The notes under the pieces were generated by a model. That model saw only the letters and a program-made list of their open reading frames with translations. It was not told the DNA's origin and did not search any database. From NCBI GenBank assembly GCA_024699855.1, contig JAMPIQ010000002.1, forward strand, positions 1,488,001 to 1,552,000: 64,000 nt of DNA. The letters run 5' to 3'. The position numbers and the translations under genes were made by a program. Below are positions 22,949 through 34,971 of the stretch, piece after piece (the first letter of the stretch is position 1; the number at the start of each line of letters is the position of its first letter). Source of the stretch: Aphelenchoides besseyi (lineage: Eukaryota > Nematoda > Chromadorea > Rhabditida > Aphelenchoididae).

Positions 22949-25900
22949 ATGCTGCTACGATATCTGCTGTTGTTGAGTTGGATTCCTGCACTCGGCCTGA
23001 CGGTCTGCGTGGATCGTGTTAGCGATTGTGAACGTGCTCGACCCTTTTGCCGTGATTTCAAGGTTGGTAGTACTGTTCGTCGAAATTGCTCTCGTATGTG
23101 TGGAACATGTTCCAATGAAACATCCAAAACTCCTCGAAAACCTTCTAAACCATCTCGAAAACCTTCAAAAAATTCAAGACGAAAGAAATGTGTTGACAAT
23201 AAACAGTGAGTTTTCAAGTTGCTAATGATTATTGGAGTTAATTTAGATGTCGTCATTGGAAGGGATTCTGCAAAGCGACCATACACACTGAGGCCACAAA
23301 ACAATGGTTATGTCCGCGAATGTGTTTCAATTGCAAGGCTCACAAAAAACCTGTGCGTAAGCCAGGAACCCATAAGAATCCGCATTCAAAACCACCCACA
23401 AGTCCCGAGAAGCCTCAGAAATCATCCCAGAAACCAACTCAAAACCCGTCTCAAAAACCGCCTCAAAAAATTCCTCAAAAACCGGAACCATCGAAGCCGA
23501 AACCTCAACCATCAAAACCGAACTCTAAACCTAAAGATCCTAAGCCCGAACAGAAACCACCAGCAAAGTCCAAACCTAACCCCGCTAAACCTGAGGAAAA
23601 ACCGCGTCCGATGACTGCCGCAAGTCAACAGTTTAAAGAAAGTATCGACGAATCTGCACCCGTTTGTGACGATTTCTACCAAGTAAGTCGTACTATTCGC
23701 TGCAATCTTTATGTTGTTCTTCAGTTTACGTGCGGTAAATACATTAAGACACATCCGATTAAGAGTCCAGACGACAACATGAACCTGTTCAGAACGACAA
23801 AATCGGATGTTCGAAAACGACAAGTCGAATTGATTTTGGACAATTCGCCAACAACATCTCAAGCCGTAAAAACGATGAGAAACTATCGAGATATTTGCAT
23901 CAATGGACCTTCAGCAAAAAGTGAGACTGCGAATCTTTGGAACGAAATTCAAGTGAATTTGAATTCAAAAAAGATTGTCATATCGTATGTTTTAGGCCAT
24001 TGGTTTTGCCCCAATTTTTAAAGATGGCTGGAAACGACCTCCGGGAAGAGCTGGAGTCACTAACACGCTGCTTCAAATGGCCAAGTTCTCATCGCGACAT
24101 TACTTTTTTGATCTGAGTGTGAAGAAGATATCGCCGAGTGAAGTCAAATTGTTGTTTCTACCGGTTCCGCTTTTGTATAAAAACCCAACGAAATACGGCG
24201 ACCCGAAGTATGCGAATGAAATCGCGGCAATTGAGACTTACATTAAGGTTTTTGACACTATAAGAGTTGATCTTATCTTTGTAGGAAGTGCTGACCATTC
24301 TGTTGGATGATGTTGGAGTCAAGAGACCGAATTTGGATGCTGATATCAAAAAGATTGTGAAATACGATAGTGATCGTGCAAAAGTCTATTTAATCAACGG
24401 CTTTACCGACCGTGAAACAATGGCAGCCAACGCCGAAAAGAAGAAGTTTTCGGCATTCAAAGACGCTTTTTTCGTAAGCTCTTTCACAAGCACATTAACG
24501 ACATTTATTCAGATTGATTGGGATGATTACATACAAAAAGACGATATGATCGATCCTGAAGTGAAAAAATACTTGGCTACGGATCCAGAAATTTACGTTT
24601 ATACTGAGAATTTCTTTCGCGTTACTCTTCAAGACATAGGAAAAACAATGGCGGTAAGAGTGCATAGTAATTCTAATTGAGTGTTTGTAGGACGATTTTT
24701 ACAACTATTATGTTATTCGATATATCTTGGATAGTGTTCAGTATCTTGATTCACGTTTCGACGCTCCATATCATAAGTTTATACAAGCAGTTGGTGAGGA
24801 AGATCGAAGTGCACAAAGCAAGGCAACTGACGAGTGTGTTAACGATGCTATAGCTCAGTTTCCGTTAGTCAATGATTTCTTGTACAACAGCAAGTATTTG
24901 AAGGAAGACGAACTTCAAGCGCTGCAAAACATCGACACTCGTAAGGCGATTGTTGAACTCATCAACGACAACAAGTATTTGGATGGCGAGTCGAAAGCCA
25001 AAGCTGTGACCAAAGTGAACGCGATGACAGAGATCTTGGGCGGCCTTCAACAAGCGAGAGATGAGAAGCTGTTGGATCAGGAATATGCGGGAATAGTTAT
25101 CGACTCCAAAGATACGTATCGGAAGATGGTCGTCAAGGTGACTGCCGAGAACAAACGAAAGAAGCTCAAAATGATCACTACTCCCGGAGCTGCTACCGAA
25201 TTTGTTGAGTTTCGTTCAACTGACATCGATATGCATCAGATCTATTTCGAGAATAAATTCTGTGAGTTTGACAACCAGCTTTTCGAACAAGAGCTGTTTG
25301 CACAGGTTTTCAAAAATTTCGATAATCGAATGAATTTCAGATATTCCAGCTGCAATAATCCAACCACCATATCACACCAAAACTCCGGATCATCCAGCCG
25401 TCTTGAACTTCGGTTACTTTGCTTATCTTCGAGCCCGTCAGATAATGCACTCCTTGGATCCAACTGGTAACCTTTTACGTTGATTTTGATCGAACATGAG
25501 CTTAGGTGTACAATTTGATAAAGACGGAAACCGCGGTTACTGGATGACAGCGGTTGGACAAAAACTCTACGGAGATCAGGTCTTTTCACTCGGACTCGTT
25601 TACACAACTCAAACTGAAGAACAAAGTAAAAGAAACTTGAATTCGAAGCAGACTCTCGCTAGTGATATCGTGGATCATGCAGCAATCCGAGCTGTTTTCA
25701 GAGCGTATCAAAATTATCGCAAAGCCAATCCAAAAGTCAATGTAACGGTTCCCGGATTCGATCAATACTCACCGGAACAACAGCTCTTCATTTCGTTCGG
25801 AACGGTCAGTCAATTTCCAATTGCTTTAAATCGTTCAAATGCAGATGATGTGCGCTTCTCAAGGCGACAAGTATCTGGATCGATTTGTGCTCGATAAAAA

Positions 25901-26024
25901 TCGTTCGCCGACCAAAAATGTCGTCAATACGGTCGTTGCACACTACGACGAATTCGCTAAAGCATTCAAATGTCCGGAGAACTCCAAAATGAATCCGAAG
26001 CCAAAGGTTGAAGTTTGGAATTGA
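22949..26024 (+). CDS. ShKT plus M13 neprilysin-like pseudo-peptidase
   Basis: About 892 residues, ten exons: 22949-23205, 23247-23682, 23725-23952, 23996-24247, 24285-24473, 24513-24653, 24691-25261, 25341-25466, 25506-25804, 25845-26024; all phases close. Signal peptide MLLRYLLLLSWIPALGLT. Two six-cysteine ShKT modules follow (CVDRVSDCERARPFC...MCGTC and KCVDNKQCRHWKGFC...MCFNC), separated by a Lys/Pro/Ser linker, then a long Pro/Lys/Ser-rich hinge (about residues 130-210). The rest is an M13 peptidase fold: VCDDFYQFTCGK, FYIPAAIIQPPY, LNFGYFAY, then FKCPENSKMNPKPKVEVW near the end. Active M13 enzymes carry HExxH; here the aligned residues are R-Q-I-M-H (about 724-728, bases 25436-25450). 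The third zinc ligand (Glu in GENIAD) is replaced in TLASDIVDHAA (Ser about 786). It is therefore predicted secreted and catalytically dead. AATAAA near 26064. Confidence 0.9.
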
Positions 26025-26712
26025 CATATTGTCACAATAGTAATTTTGTTGCTTACTCTTATGAATAAATTCATCTATCATATAGGAATTTGTTTGCCGA
26101 TGTTCGTGGTGTTAGTTATGTCCCAAGAAATCACTGATAACTTACTAGCCAGTTCAATCAGTTAATTCGGTAATTAGGCGCCGATCAAAATAAACAACAA
26201 AAAATTTTTTCTAAGAAATAGTTGTTTTATTCGTTAACTTTGATCTGTATTTGATAATAAATATAAGTAACATTATTGACGATCTCAGTCGATTATCTAA
26301 ATGAAATCACTTAGACGAATAGACGTTTGATTGACTGGGCCTCCTTCTGTAATACGATTGCATGACCGGAGACTACAATCACTGGCCGATCAAATGCTTA
26401 CGTGAGGAAAACAACTCATTTGACATGGCTTCTAGTCATTGTGCTGAACCAAAGCGTTACATTTTAAATTGATCAGTTTGTCTGGAAGTGCATAGTATCG
26501 GACAAACAATGGTGAAACCGAATAATAAGCGTAACAAAGAGTCGCCCAAACAGTTTCCGCGGGTGTTGTTACGGTAGACAATGATCCGCGTGAAAATAAT
26601 CTTACTGGAAGGAGTACTTCAAAACAAGGGTTATTGGTTAGTCGTTTGAATCGAATCCTATCGAAAGTTGATTATTAGTTTTTATTTTTACGTAAAAACT
26701 CGTTATTTAAAA
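26025..26712. other. Intergenic, no supported gene
   Basis: AT-rich. It contains the 3' end of the pseudo-peptidase gene. No exon with splice support was found. Confidence 0.4.
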
Positions 26713-27333
26713 ATGTCTGGATTCGACGAATCGACTTCTAATATTAATGCTAATGTGCTTCATGAGACCTCTTCTTCGGTTAGTTTGATTGTATGTAACG
26801 GGATTTTATTAATTTGTTTTTAGACTTCAGATAACAAATGTCAATTTCGGCATAACGACGGTTCAACATGTTCAAATGAACGTGATCTTGGCGGCGAGTC
26901 CTATAATTGGTGGTGCACTCAACATCAACATATGTACGTCCAACAGCACAACGACTACCACAACATCACCGCTGAGGACAATACTGATGAATGCCGCATA
27001 AGACGCCATATGAAGGAGATTTTACTCCGTTCTATCTTTTCTATGCGATTTTCATTCAATTACTGCCGGGGCCATCACATTTGGGTGAAAGACTTATTAA
27101 CCGCCATCGATGGTATCAACAAGCAGCGATCTCAACGTGGCGAACCGATTGTACCCATCAGCAGTTTCTATCAAAAACTGGCTTTGTTCCATTACGCGCA
27201 TGTGCAAGTCTGGTACCAAGAAAATCCGGCGATAAACAACATCAACGCCCTTATGGAAGCCGAGCAGCGTGGTGATCTGGTGGATTGTCGCTTATGCGCT
27301 GACAAAATTGCCGAATACGATCCAGATTGGTAG
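26713..27333 (+). CDS. Orphan Cys/His-rich protein, possible zinc knuckle
   Basis: 191 residues in two exons (26713-26778, 26824-27333). It starts MSGFDESTSNINANVLHE, without a signal peptide. The middle has CQFRHNDGSTCSN followed by NWWCTQHQHMY, a C-x8-C...C-x2-H spacing like the KANSL2/INO80D-type zinc knuckle (pattern similarity only). A helical stretch (IWVKDLLTAIDGINKQRSQ) and a C-terminal pair CRLCADKIAEYDPDW follow. Compact gene with a short intron; nuclear localisation is a guess. AATAAA near 27381. I do not recognise an orthologue. Confidence 0.6.
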
Positions 27334-27612
27334 TTCCTCTTTCATTATCTTTTGAATTGTTTGTACTTTTGTTATTTATCAATAAATCATATTCATGACA
27401 TAAAGAAAGCTTAGGGTTGTTTTTATCTCGGATTGATAGGTTTGTACACAGATTGTTTATGAAAATAGTCGTCGGTGTAGAGTTTTTCGGAACAGTTAAC
27501 GTGGTGCTGTATTAATTTCGAATATTCGCCTTTAATTTATGGTATAGATAATTCTAAGAATTTTAAGTTTGACGACAATACAATAACGCATTCTTTAATA
27601 ATGAGTTGTTGA

Positions 27613-28850
27613 TTATGACCATTGTTTATGCAGGTCGTTGAAATGTAGGATTGTTTCGTCGTTTGCGTTGAAAATCATTGGATTTCCGACCAAATCTACG
27701 AGAACTCCAGGAAGAGGCTCTTGCGATCGAACAGTGTTCAGACAACGAATAGTATGAAACAACCTAAACAGCGATCTTTGTATTAAGTTAATGCACATAC
27801 TGAATAAGTTTCTTCTTGTAGGCAGCGACTCTGAGCAGTATGACTCCAATGATGCTGATTGCGTAGAAAATAATCGCGAAGTTGAAAATCATAATGCCGA
27901 CTTGACGAACCAAAATGTCTTTTGAGAAGACCACAACAAAAACGGCCTGAAAACAAAGTTCGCATCTTCTACGATCGTCAACTTACGAGATGACAAACAA
28001 TATTCCAAGTGAAACACAAAATCATAGACTCTTTCAGGACCTTGCTCGTTCGCACATTTTCGGAGAGTTGAAATCGCTCACTTAACGTGTAAATTCCAAC
28101 AGACGCAGATTGAGCAGTCTTATACCAACGAAGATTGATCTTCTCGGTGATTGCAAAAAACTAAGGAGGATTAGAAAAACCTAGAAAATGACTTACAACG
28201 AATATAATGTAACTCAACACAGCTGTACACGAAATTACATGTTCCAATCGAATCTTATCTGAACACACTTTTAGTGGATTTTAATGTCTTCTTACTGTAA
28301 AATAAAACAAAGAAACCGTAGAAGAAAGCAAAGATCTGAATAGCGATCGAAAACGAAACAAAGCGGAAACTTTTTCGCCTTTCGTAGGTTGTCAGCTGAA
28401 CGGTTGCAATGAACCTTTCGACCGTAAGACTAATTAGTGAAACAAAGTAGCTGCTAATGAAGCCCATTCTTGCATATTCGAATAATTGCACTTCTAGATT
28501 ACAATTGAGAAAGTGGATCAACGAAGCTGAAAGATGGAGTTAATGAATTATTTCGTTTACTGCTTACATGCTGATCTCTTCTTCGACATCAACAAGAAGA
28601 TCACGGCAAGTCTTGATAACAGAATTCCATAGAAGTTTAGGCCGAGAGTGTAGCCGATTGATATCAAATTGCGGTTAAAAATCGGACAGTAATAGAAAAT
28701 GTAAAGTCCAATACCAACAAAAAGTGCGGAAAATAAACTAAGGATGACTTCAATCCAGTCAACAGCAGCATACAACCACGCGTATTGACTGCTGAGTGCA
28801 GAGGTGTTGGTGCTCTCATTCAATAGCCGCTCCACCGAATAGTAACACAT
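27613..28850 (-). CDS. Serpentine chemoreceptor (sra/sre-like GPCR)
   Basis: About 348 residues, six exons: 28568-28850, 28296-28526, 28197-28258, 27987-28160, 27801-27946, 27613-27763; phases close. Seven hydrophobic segments are visible: VILSLFSALFVGIGLYIFYY, LGLNFYGILLSRLAVIFLL, FISSYFVSLISL (followed by TVERFIATVQLTTYERR), SIAIQIFAFFYGFFVLFY, VISCTAVLSYIIFVFF, MILCFTWNIVCHLVAVFVVVF and VGIMIFNFAIIFYAISIIGV. The ER...AT...YE pattern after helix 3 fits the nematode Sra superfamily (sra/srab/sre). The N-terminus has NES/NTS glycosylation sites. The ATG at 28850 follows an acceptor-like GTAG at about 28890, so a trans-splice site or upstream exon is possible. The last intron is only 37 bases. 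Likely expressed in chemosensory neurons (family knowledge). Confidence 0.82.
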
Positions 28851-29600
28851 TTTGATTCTACGACCTTCTGCCGAAATATCGCCTACAATCAATAGAAACT
28901 GATTGTTACAGTAATGAATAGAACGGTCCGAAACGTGCTATTCAAATGTAACTTGTTAGCTTATTTTAAATCTCTACGTTGTTAGCTATTAGATGTAACG
29001 TCGAATGAAATTAGGTTTAAAGTCAAACTTGTGTTGAATAACCAAGTGTAGAGCACACTACTGTAGAGGAACGTTACTTTTATATTCGAATGAACATTTG
29101 TCTATTTAACAACAAAACGCTCATGAGTTTTTACGTAGTTTCATTTCTACTACAGCTGCAAATGTTTAATTTATTTTTAGTGGCATAGATTGTAGGAAAC
29201 AGGTATGTCAAGCAAACCCGGACATCAAAGATTGTTATTACGACAAATTTCGATGCTAACATCCAAAATCTAAGTGCATTTTCAAACATCACGTGACCAC
29301 CAAACTTCAATCCACAACTATACGGTTGACCTGAATTCTTTAGTCTTTACGGTAATGACATTTACAGTTCCGTTGAGTCAGATTGTTTAACAATCATTTA
29401 ACGGCCTTCAGAAATACTTGCCATATCTACTGTTATCTATTTTCTGGAACAGTACCTTCATTAATCTTTTTAGTTAAGATTTCAATCAGCAACAAAAAGC
29501 CACAGAATTGTGATGGTGGTCGTTTTGGGACTTGAAATCAAAATTTGGCGTCAAATTTTTCTGTTGTTCACATTCGCTGTTGATCTTAAAATTGCCAAAA
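28851..29600. other. Intergenic, divergent promoters
   Basis: No supported exon. It separates the chemoreceptor (minus) from the DEAD-box helicase (plus). AT-rich, no clear motif. Confidence 0.4.
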
Positions 29601-31372
29601 ATGCTGGAATCAGCCGAGGAATCAACCTCAATGTCGATTTTCGACATCAATCGCGACCATGAACTTTTCAATTCGATGTTTTACGCGAGTCCGAACGATG
29701 ACCAGGAACTCGAACAAATCTTGTAAGTTCTTCGACTTATTCTTGACTTTGAACTGTCGTTTAGAACCTTTGAAGAAATGAACTTGTCTACTCGGATGCT
29801 CAAAAACGTTCGCAAAGGTTGGGATTGGCGATCAGAAGAGGAAGCTCAGGTAGCGACTAGTCGTTCGCTTGTTTGGAATTGTTCTTCAGGTGAGCGCCCA
29901 ACCGACAGCAGTTCAGTGTCTGTGTATTCCGTATCTGTTGAGTTGTCAAACCGCTGATTTGGCGATTCGATCTCCGACGGGCAGCGGCAAAACGGCCGCA
30001 TATTTGATTCCGTTGATCGAACGAATTCATAAGAAGAAGGTCGAGGTCAAAAAGAAGCTGAGCGAATTCGATGATCCAGAAACCAATTGCGATTCTCCGT
30101 TTGTTATCGTCGTTTTGCCAACTCGCGAATTGGTCGTTCAAACCCACAACGTGGCAGCCGAGTTAGCCAAAGGTTTCTTCGATTTCGATTGCCAAGTTGA
30201 TTTCTGCTTTCAGGTACCGAAGTTGCAGTTCGCTTTGCATACGGCGAAGTGCCGCGTCAAGAGAACATTCGAATGTTTCAGTCCGGTTGTGACATTGTGA
30301 TCGGAACGTTGGGTCGCATTAACGATTTTGTTTTCATCTCTAAGGCAAGATCAAGTAGTTAAGATCGTTTAATTGTCGTTTAGTCGATTCTAAGCGTCGA
30401 CAATCTCGAGTTTTTGGTTTTTGACGAGTTTGATCGACTAGAGACTCTTTTCGATTTCGTTGAGTTCAAGGACTCTGTGAAGAAAAACGAAAAAGTAGGT
30501 GTTGTTTCGTTACATTCGTTGATTTTGTTTTCAGTTGGAAAAATGCCGTTTGATTGCGGTGAGTGCATCATTGAGCTTCGAGTATGTCAACACTTTTTTG
30601 CGTGAACCGACGATGGTCCGTGTCGCTGACGCCACTCCACCGCCCACTGTCATTCAGCACTTTATCAACGTGGTTTGTTCCTTCTTGCTCACATCGTGAC
30701 TGTTGAGTTTAGTCTAAAAGTGAAGAAAACAAGCACGTGAAGGGTGGATACACATATTGGCCGGGCAAAATCGACTATCTGCTCGCCTTCTGTCGCTACT
30801 ATCGAAACCAAGAAAACCGACTGCCACGATCGATTGTTTACGTACAAACACGTCGACAAACCTACGCTATTGCTATTCGATTGATCGGCGAGAAGTTTCG
30901 TTCAGCTGCTTTGCACGGTGGTCTCACAATGAAACAACGATTGCAAACGTTGAGACGCTTTGCGGACGGCGATATCGATATTCTGGTCACCACCGACGTT
31001 TCTTCTCGTGGTCTGAATGTTCCGGACATGGAGTACGTGTTCAACTTTGATTTGCCACGACAACGCAATAGTTACGTCGAATATCTACATCGTGTGGGTC
31101 GAACGGGACGTGCCGGAAGCATCGGGATTGCGATCTCATTCTTCGACCTCGACACCGACAGTGGATTTACGGACTACGCAATCAAATTGCTTCAGACTCA
31201 AGGATCTCCGATTCCCGAATTTCTCACCAAAAAGCAAAAAAGGAACTGCGAGCAGTCGATGAGCAAAGTGAACCTAGCGATGAAGCAAAACACGAAAAGT
31301 TTGTACAACGATCCGAACTACGTGCCTCCTATCATGAACACGCTCATCGACGACGACGTCGAATTCTTTTGA
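29601..31372 (+). CDS. DEAD-box RNA helicase with DEFD motif II
   Basis: About 509 residues, seven exons: 29601-29722, 29765-29849, 29890-30172, 30214-30344, 30384-30494, 30535-30672, 30713-31372; phases close. ATP-dependent RNA unwinding or remodelling. Q motif region AQPTAVQ, motif I PTGSGKT, Ia PTRELV, Ib GTLGRI, motif V TTDVSSRGLNV and motif VI HRVGRTGRAG are intact. Motif II reads DEFD instead of DEAD, and motif III reads SAS instead of SAT. The C-terminus ends DDDVEFF. The overall pattern (for example FDLPRQRNSYVEYLHRVGRTGRAG) is Vasa/DDX3-like, but flanking repeats or zinc knuckles of germline Vasa proteins are missing. The intron at 30345 appears to start GC (AAG|GCAAGA). It is the first gene of a same-strand run with WDR70 and a transthyretin-like gene. 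Confidence 0.88.
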
Positions 31373-31806
31373 TTCCACGGCTACTTCCCATTGCTTCAAT
31401 TACTAATTTTCATTACCGGGTACTTCTCCGATTGTTCTCAAATGTTCTTAATACGAGTTTTCATTTCTCTACGGTTGGTCTCTTCAAACCAACTTCTGAC
31501 ACATTCCGAGTATTTTCAAGAAAAGTAAAATCTTTCTCCCATTCAACAATCTGATCTGATGGCACTCGGAATCTGAAGAACAGAAATCAAAAACAAAATC
31601 TCGATCTATTTGGCCGGGAGTTCAGTGGTCCTGAACTCAAGTGCAAAGGCTTCAAACTATCTCGTCGAAGAACATTGACGATTAGTTTCGACAGCTAAAG
31701 CCGTTGAAATTCGTCGAAGTCGGGAAAATCGATCGACCGAAAAGTTTGCGTGTTGAAGTTGCTGGAGTCGCTTTTGGCCATTTTTCCGATCTCAAACAAA
31801 ATCGTG

Positions 31807-34047
31807 ATGTCCGAGTCGAATTCCAACGGTCAGTTTGCTTTTTTTGTTCTTTCAACTCTCGACTAACGTTTTAGAAAAAACGGAGAAACCGAAAGCGCGG
31901 ACGTTCGATTTGGAGACGATTTTCGCGCAGACGTTGGCGCAGGCGCCGACTTATCAGCACGGCGCTTCGGATCCGACGGTCGTGGATCTGAAAGCGCAAG
32001 AAGCAGAGGACGACGAGGAGGACGTTGGTCCCGCGTTACCAGCTGGTTTTGTCCCGGATGAAAGCGTCAAAGTTGCCGAAACAGTCCAACGAGAGGATTC
32101 TGATGACGAAGACGCTCCGGTGAGTTTCCTTGTTTTGATTTTTGGATTCTTGTGCTTAAGGTCACGGTCTCTCAACTGATTCCGGCGGCTTGTGAAGCCA
32201 CGATCAAGCTCACGCAGAAGACGCCGATTTCTGCGATTTCCGTTGACTTGCAAGGCTCGAAATTCGCGTTGGGAAACTTTTCGTATTTCGTGCATCTTTT
32301 CGAGTTTCTGAAGATGGACAGCGCGATGAAGCCGTTCCGAGAGCTGATGCCCAGCGAGTCGCATGTGATCCACGATCTCGCCTATTCGGCCAACGGTGAG
32401 CAACTGCTGATCGCATCGGGAGAATCGGTGGTGAAGATTTTGGATCGGAAAGGACAGCAGATCTGCGAGACGGTTCGCGGAGATCAGTATCTTGTTGATG
32501 TGGGCCTCACCAAAGGACACACGGCGTCGGTGAACGCTTGTTGTTGGAACCCACTGCAGAAGAGCGAATTCCTCACGTGTTCAGAAGATGGGTGAGTGTT
32601 TAATTAGTTGGACTGCTTCTCTTGTTTCAATTTACTTTTGAGCCTAACGTTCATTTTGTGTTCAATTTGATGCTTTCAAACTTTTTGATTTCGTTTCTAA
32701 ATGCCTCAGAACTTTCTTGTAGTGTGTTTGTTGTCCTTTCAGAACTCTGCGAATTTGGTCGATGGACGACTACAAAGAGATTACGAATTGCATCAACACT
32801 CAACGGTCGGTTATCAGAACGCGGAATGCGGCGGGAAAGCGGGTTTCGCCCCGAGTTTGCTGTTACAGTCGAGATGGTCGTTGGATTGCGGCGGGATGTG
32901 AAGACGGAGCAATTCAAGTGTGGAAGAACGGCAAGAACTTCGTACGACCACAGTATTGGAACAAAAGTGCCCACAAAGCCGCCATCACTGGAATGGAATT
33001 CTCACCCAACGGCAAAGAGCTGTTGACTCGTGGACGTAAGCAAAACAAACGGGAAATCGAAATTCTGTTTTTTCCAGTTGATCACACACTTAAACTCTTC
33101 GCGTTCGCGTCCTTCAAGTCGCCCAAATTGGAAGCCAACGATCTGCCCAATTGTTTCAACAGGTGAGTCAACTTTCTTGGGTCATTTCTCACTGGTTTTC
33201 AGAACCGATTGCGGGTATTCGCCGCACGGAGAGTTCGTTTTCACGGCAACCTCCGAGCAACTTCAACGCGAACAATACGCCGGAGCTTTGTGCTTCTTTT
33301 CGTCCGAAACTTTGGATCTTTTGTACAAAATCGAGTATCCGAATGCCGTGAGTTTCTTGTTCAGTTCAATTTTTGGATTCTGGTCTTCAGGCGTGTGTTC
33401 GAGTTTGTTGGCACTCAAAGATCAATCAGATTCTGGCGGCATTGAGTGATGGCACGGCCAAAAACTACTACGATCCGAAGTCGAGTGTGCGTGGCGCGCT
33501 TCTGTGTGCTCAGAAACCGATTCGACGACCACGAGCGGCCGAGATCGTACGTGAAGATCTTATTCTGTCGCCTTTGGCTCTGGAAATGTTCCAACCACGT
33601 GGCGAAGAAGGCGAAGAGAAAGAAGTGACCGAATGGCGAATCAAGAAGTTCCTCAAAATGCAATCAAATTTCCAACGTCCGGAGTTCCGAAAACCCGCCG
33701 AAATGCCGATGACGAGCAATCACTCCGCTGGTGGACGCCTGGCACAATCGGGCGGCAGTTTACATTCTTACATTGCGCAGCAGTTGGGAACCGAAAAGAA
33801 CCGCGGTTTCATTCACGACCAAGACATTCGACAGTCGATTCTACGACACGCCGAAGAGGTGAGTTCGCGTGCACGATAATCGACGTTTCTTTTTCAGTGT
33901 GCCCAAGATCCGATTTACATTTCGAAAGCGTACGAGAAGACGCAGCCGGTCCCGATCTTCCAAGACAAAACGACGAACTCGGACGAGGAGCGTGAAGACG
34001 GCGACGAGGACGATGAGCCGGTATTCAAGGCCGCAAAAATGGGATGA
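31807..34047 (+). CDS. WD-repeat protein WDR70 orthologue
   Basis: About 612 residues, eight exons: 31807-31828, 31875-32119, 32161-32591, 32743-33035, 33078-33162, 33203-33347, 33391-33858, 33898-34047; phases close. An acidic N-terminal region ([18 protein letters not shown]) leads into WD40 blades: [73 protein letters not shown] and [13 protein letters not shown]. The C-terminal part, [18 protein letters not shown], is the diagnostic WDR70 ending. WDR70 acts with CUL4-DDB1 ubiquitin ligase on H2B ubiquitination in DNA repair (family knowledge). The acceptor before exon 3 (CTTAAG) is non-typical. AATAAA near 34064. The next gene starts 166 bases downstream on the same strand. Confidence 0.9.
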
Positions 34048-34213
34048 TTGTTTTGTTTGGGCAAATAAATTAACTTTTCTTAAAGACCTCAAACTTTTGA
34101 TTGAAATTCACGTGTTGATCGATGAATTTCGGAGGCTTTTCGTGGACGAGCAGAAGACTGATAAGCCGAGAAGACGCAAATAAGAACGAAAATTTCTCGT
34201 TCTTTCGGCAAAA

Positions 34214-34971
34214 ATGCGAATTCTCTTTTTGTTTCTTCCTTTCGTCTCCGCCGAACTTCTCCACTCGATGTACGAAATCCAAGCGCAAAGCCAACTGCCA
34301 AAACGAGAAGGTCGATTGCAAGGAGTGAGCGTACGAGGTCGCTTAATCTGCGGATCCCGACCGCTGGTCGGAGTCCAAGTCAAAATCGTGGACGTCGACA
34401 AACGTAAGTGCCGAGTAATTGTTTTGAAGCCGAAAGGTCAAGTGTAATCATTTCCAAAACATAAGGCCGTTTGGAGATTTGTTGTTGTGGTCCAAGAGAT
34501 CTAAACACTACTTTTGGAGTGCAAATTTGACTTCTTGAACAACTTTTTTTACAAAAATGTTAAAGAAGAGCTTCGGAACACAACAAAGAAGCGGTCTTCG
34601 AAGCTCGCAAATGACTAGGAAATTGACTACGCAATTCTCGTACAATGACTCGTGTAGGTCCCGATAAAGACGATCTGATGGGCGACGTGCAGACGGCGGA
34701 CGACGGCGAATTTCACATTTCCGGTGCAACGCGCGAACAAACGCAAATCGACGTCTTGATGAAAATCTACCACGACTGTTTGGACGACGAAAAGGTTCGT
34801 TGCGCGTGTTGTGCGTCTTCACGTTTACGATTTTAGCCCTGTCAACGCAAGACCGTCTTTCGAATTCCTCCTCAGTACTACAACAACGGCACCTTCACGG
34901 AGTGGTTCGACATCGGGACTCTGAATTTGGAGATAAATTTTCTTGGCGAAGAAAGAGATTGTCGTCACTAA
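34214..34971 (+). CDS. Transthyretin-like secreted protein (TTR family)
   Basis: 153 residues, exons 34214-34403, 34658-34794, 34837-34971. Signal peptide MRILFLFLPFVSA; then GVSVRGRLICGSRPLVGVQVKIVD, the typical start of the nematode TTR-52-like beta-sandwich, DLMGDVQTADDGEFHISG and IDVLMKIYHDCLD, and finally PCQRKTVFRIPPQYY with GTFTEWFDIGTLNLEI. The conserved cysteine pair is present. Members are secreted and some bridge apoptotic cells to phagocytes or bind phosphatidylserine (family knowledge). The first intron is 254 bases, long for this window. It lies close behind WDR70, so operon transcription is possible, although no clear trans-splice acceptor stands just before the ATG. Confidence 0.88.

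Noticed and set aside
23320..23630. Repetitive Pro/Lys/Ser codons as a possible CRISPR or tandem DNA repeat
   Set aside because: It is a low-complexity protein hinge in frame with the ShKT and M13 exons; the units are not spaced regularly at DNA level.
32651..34321. Antisense frames over WDR70 and the transthyretin-like gene
   Set aside because: Shadows of the sense exons with no splice structure of their own.
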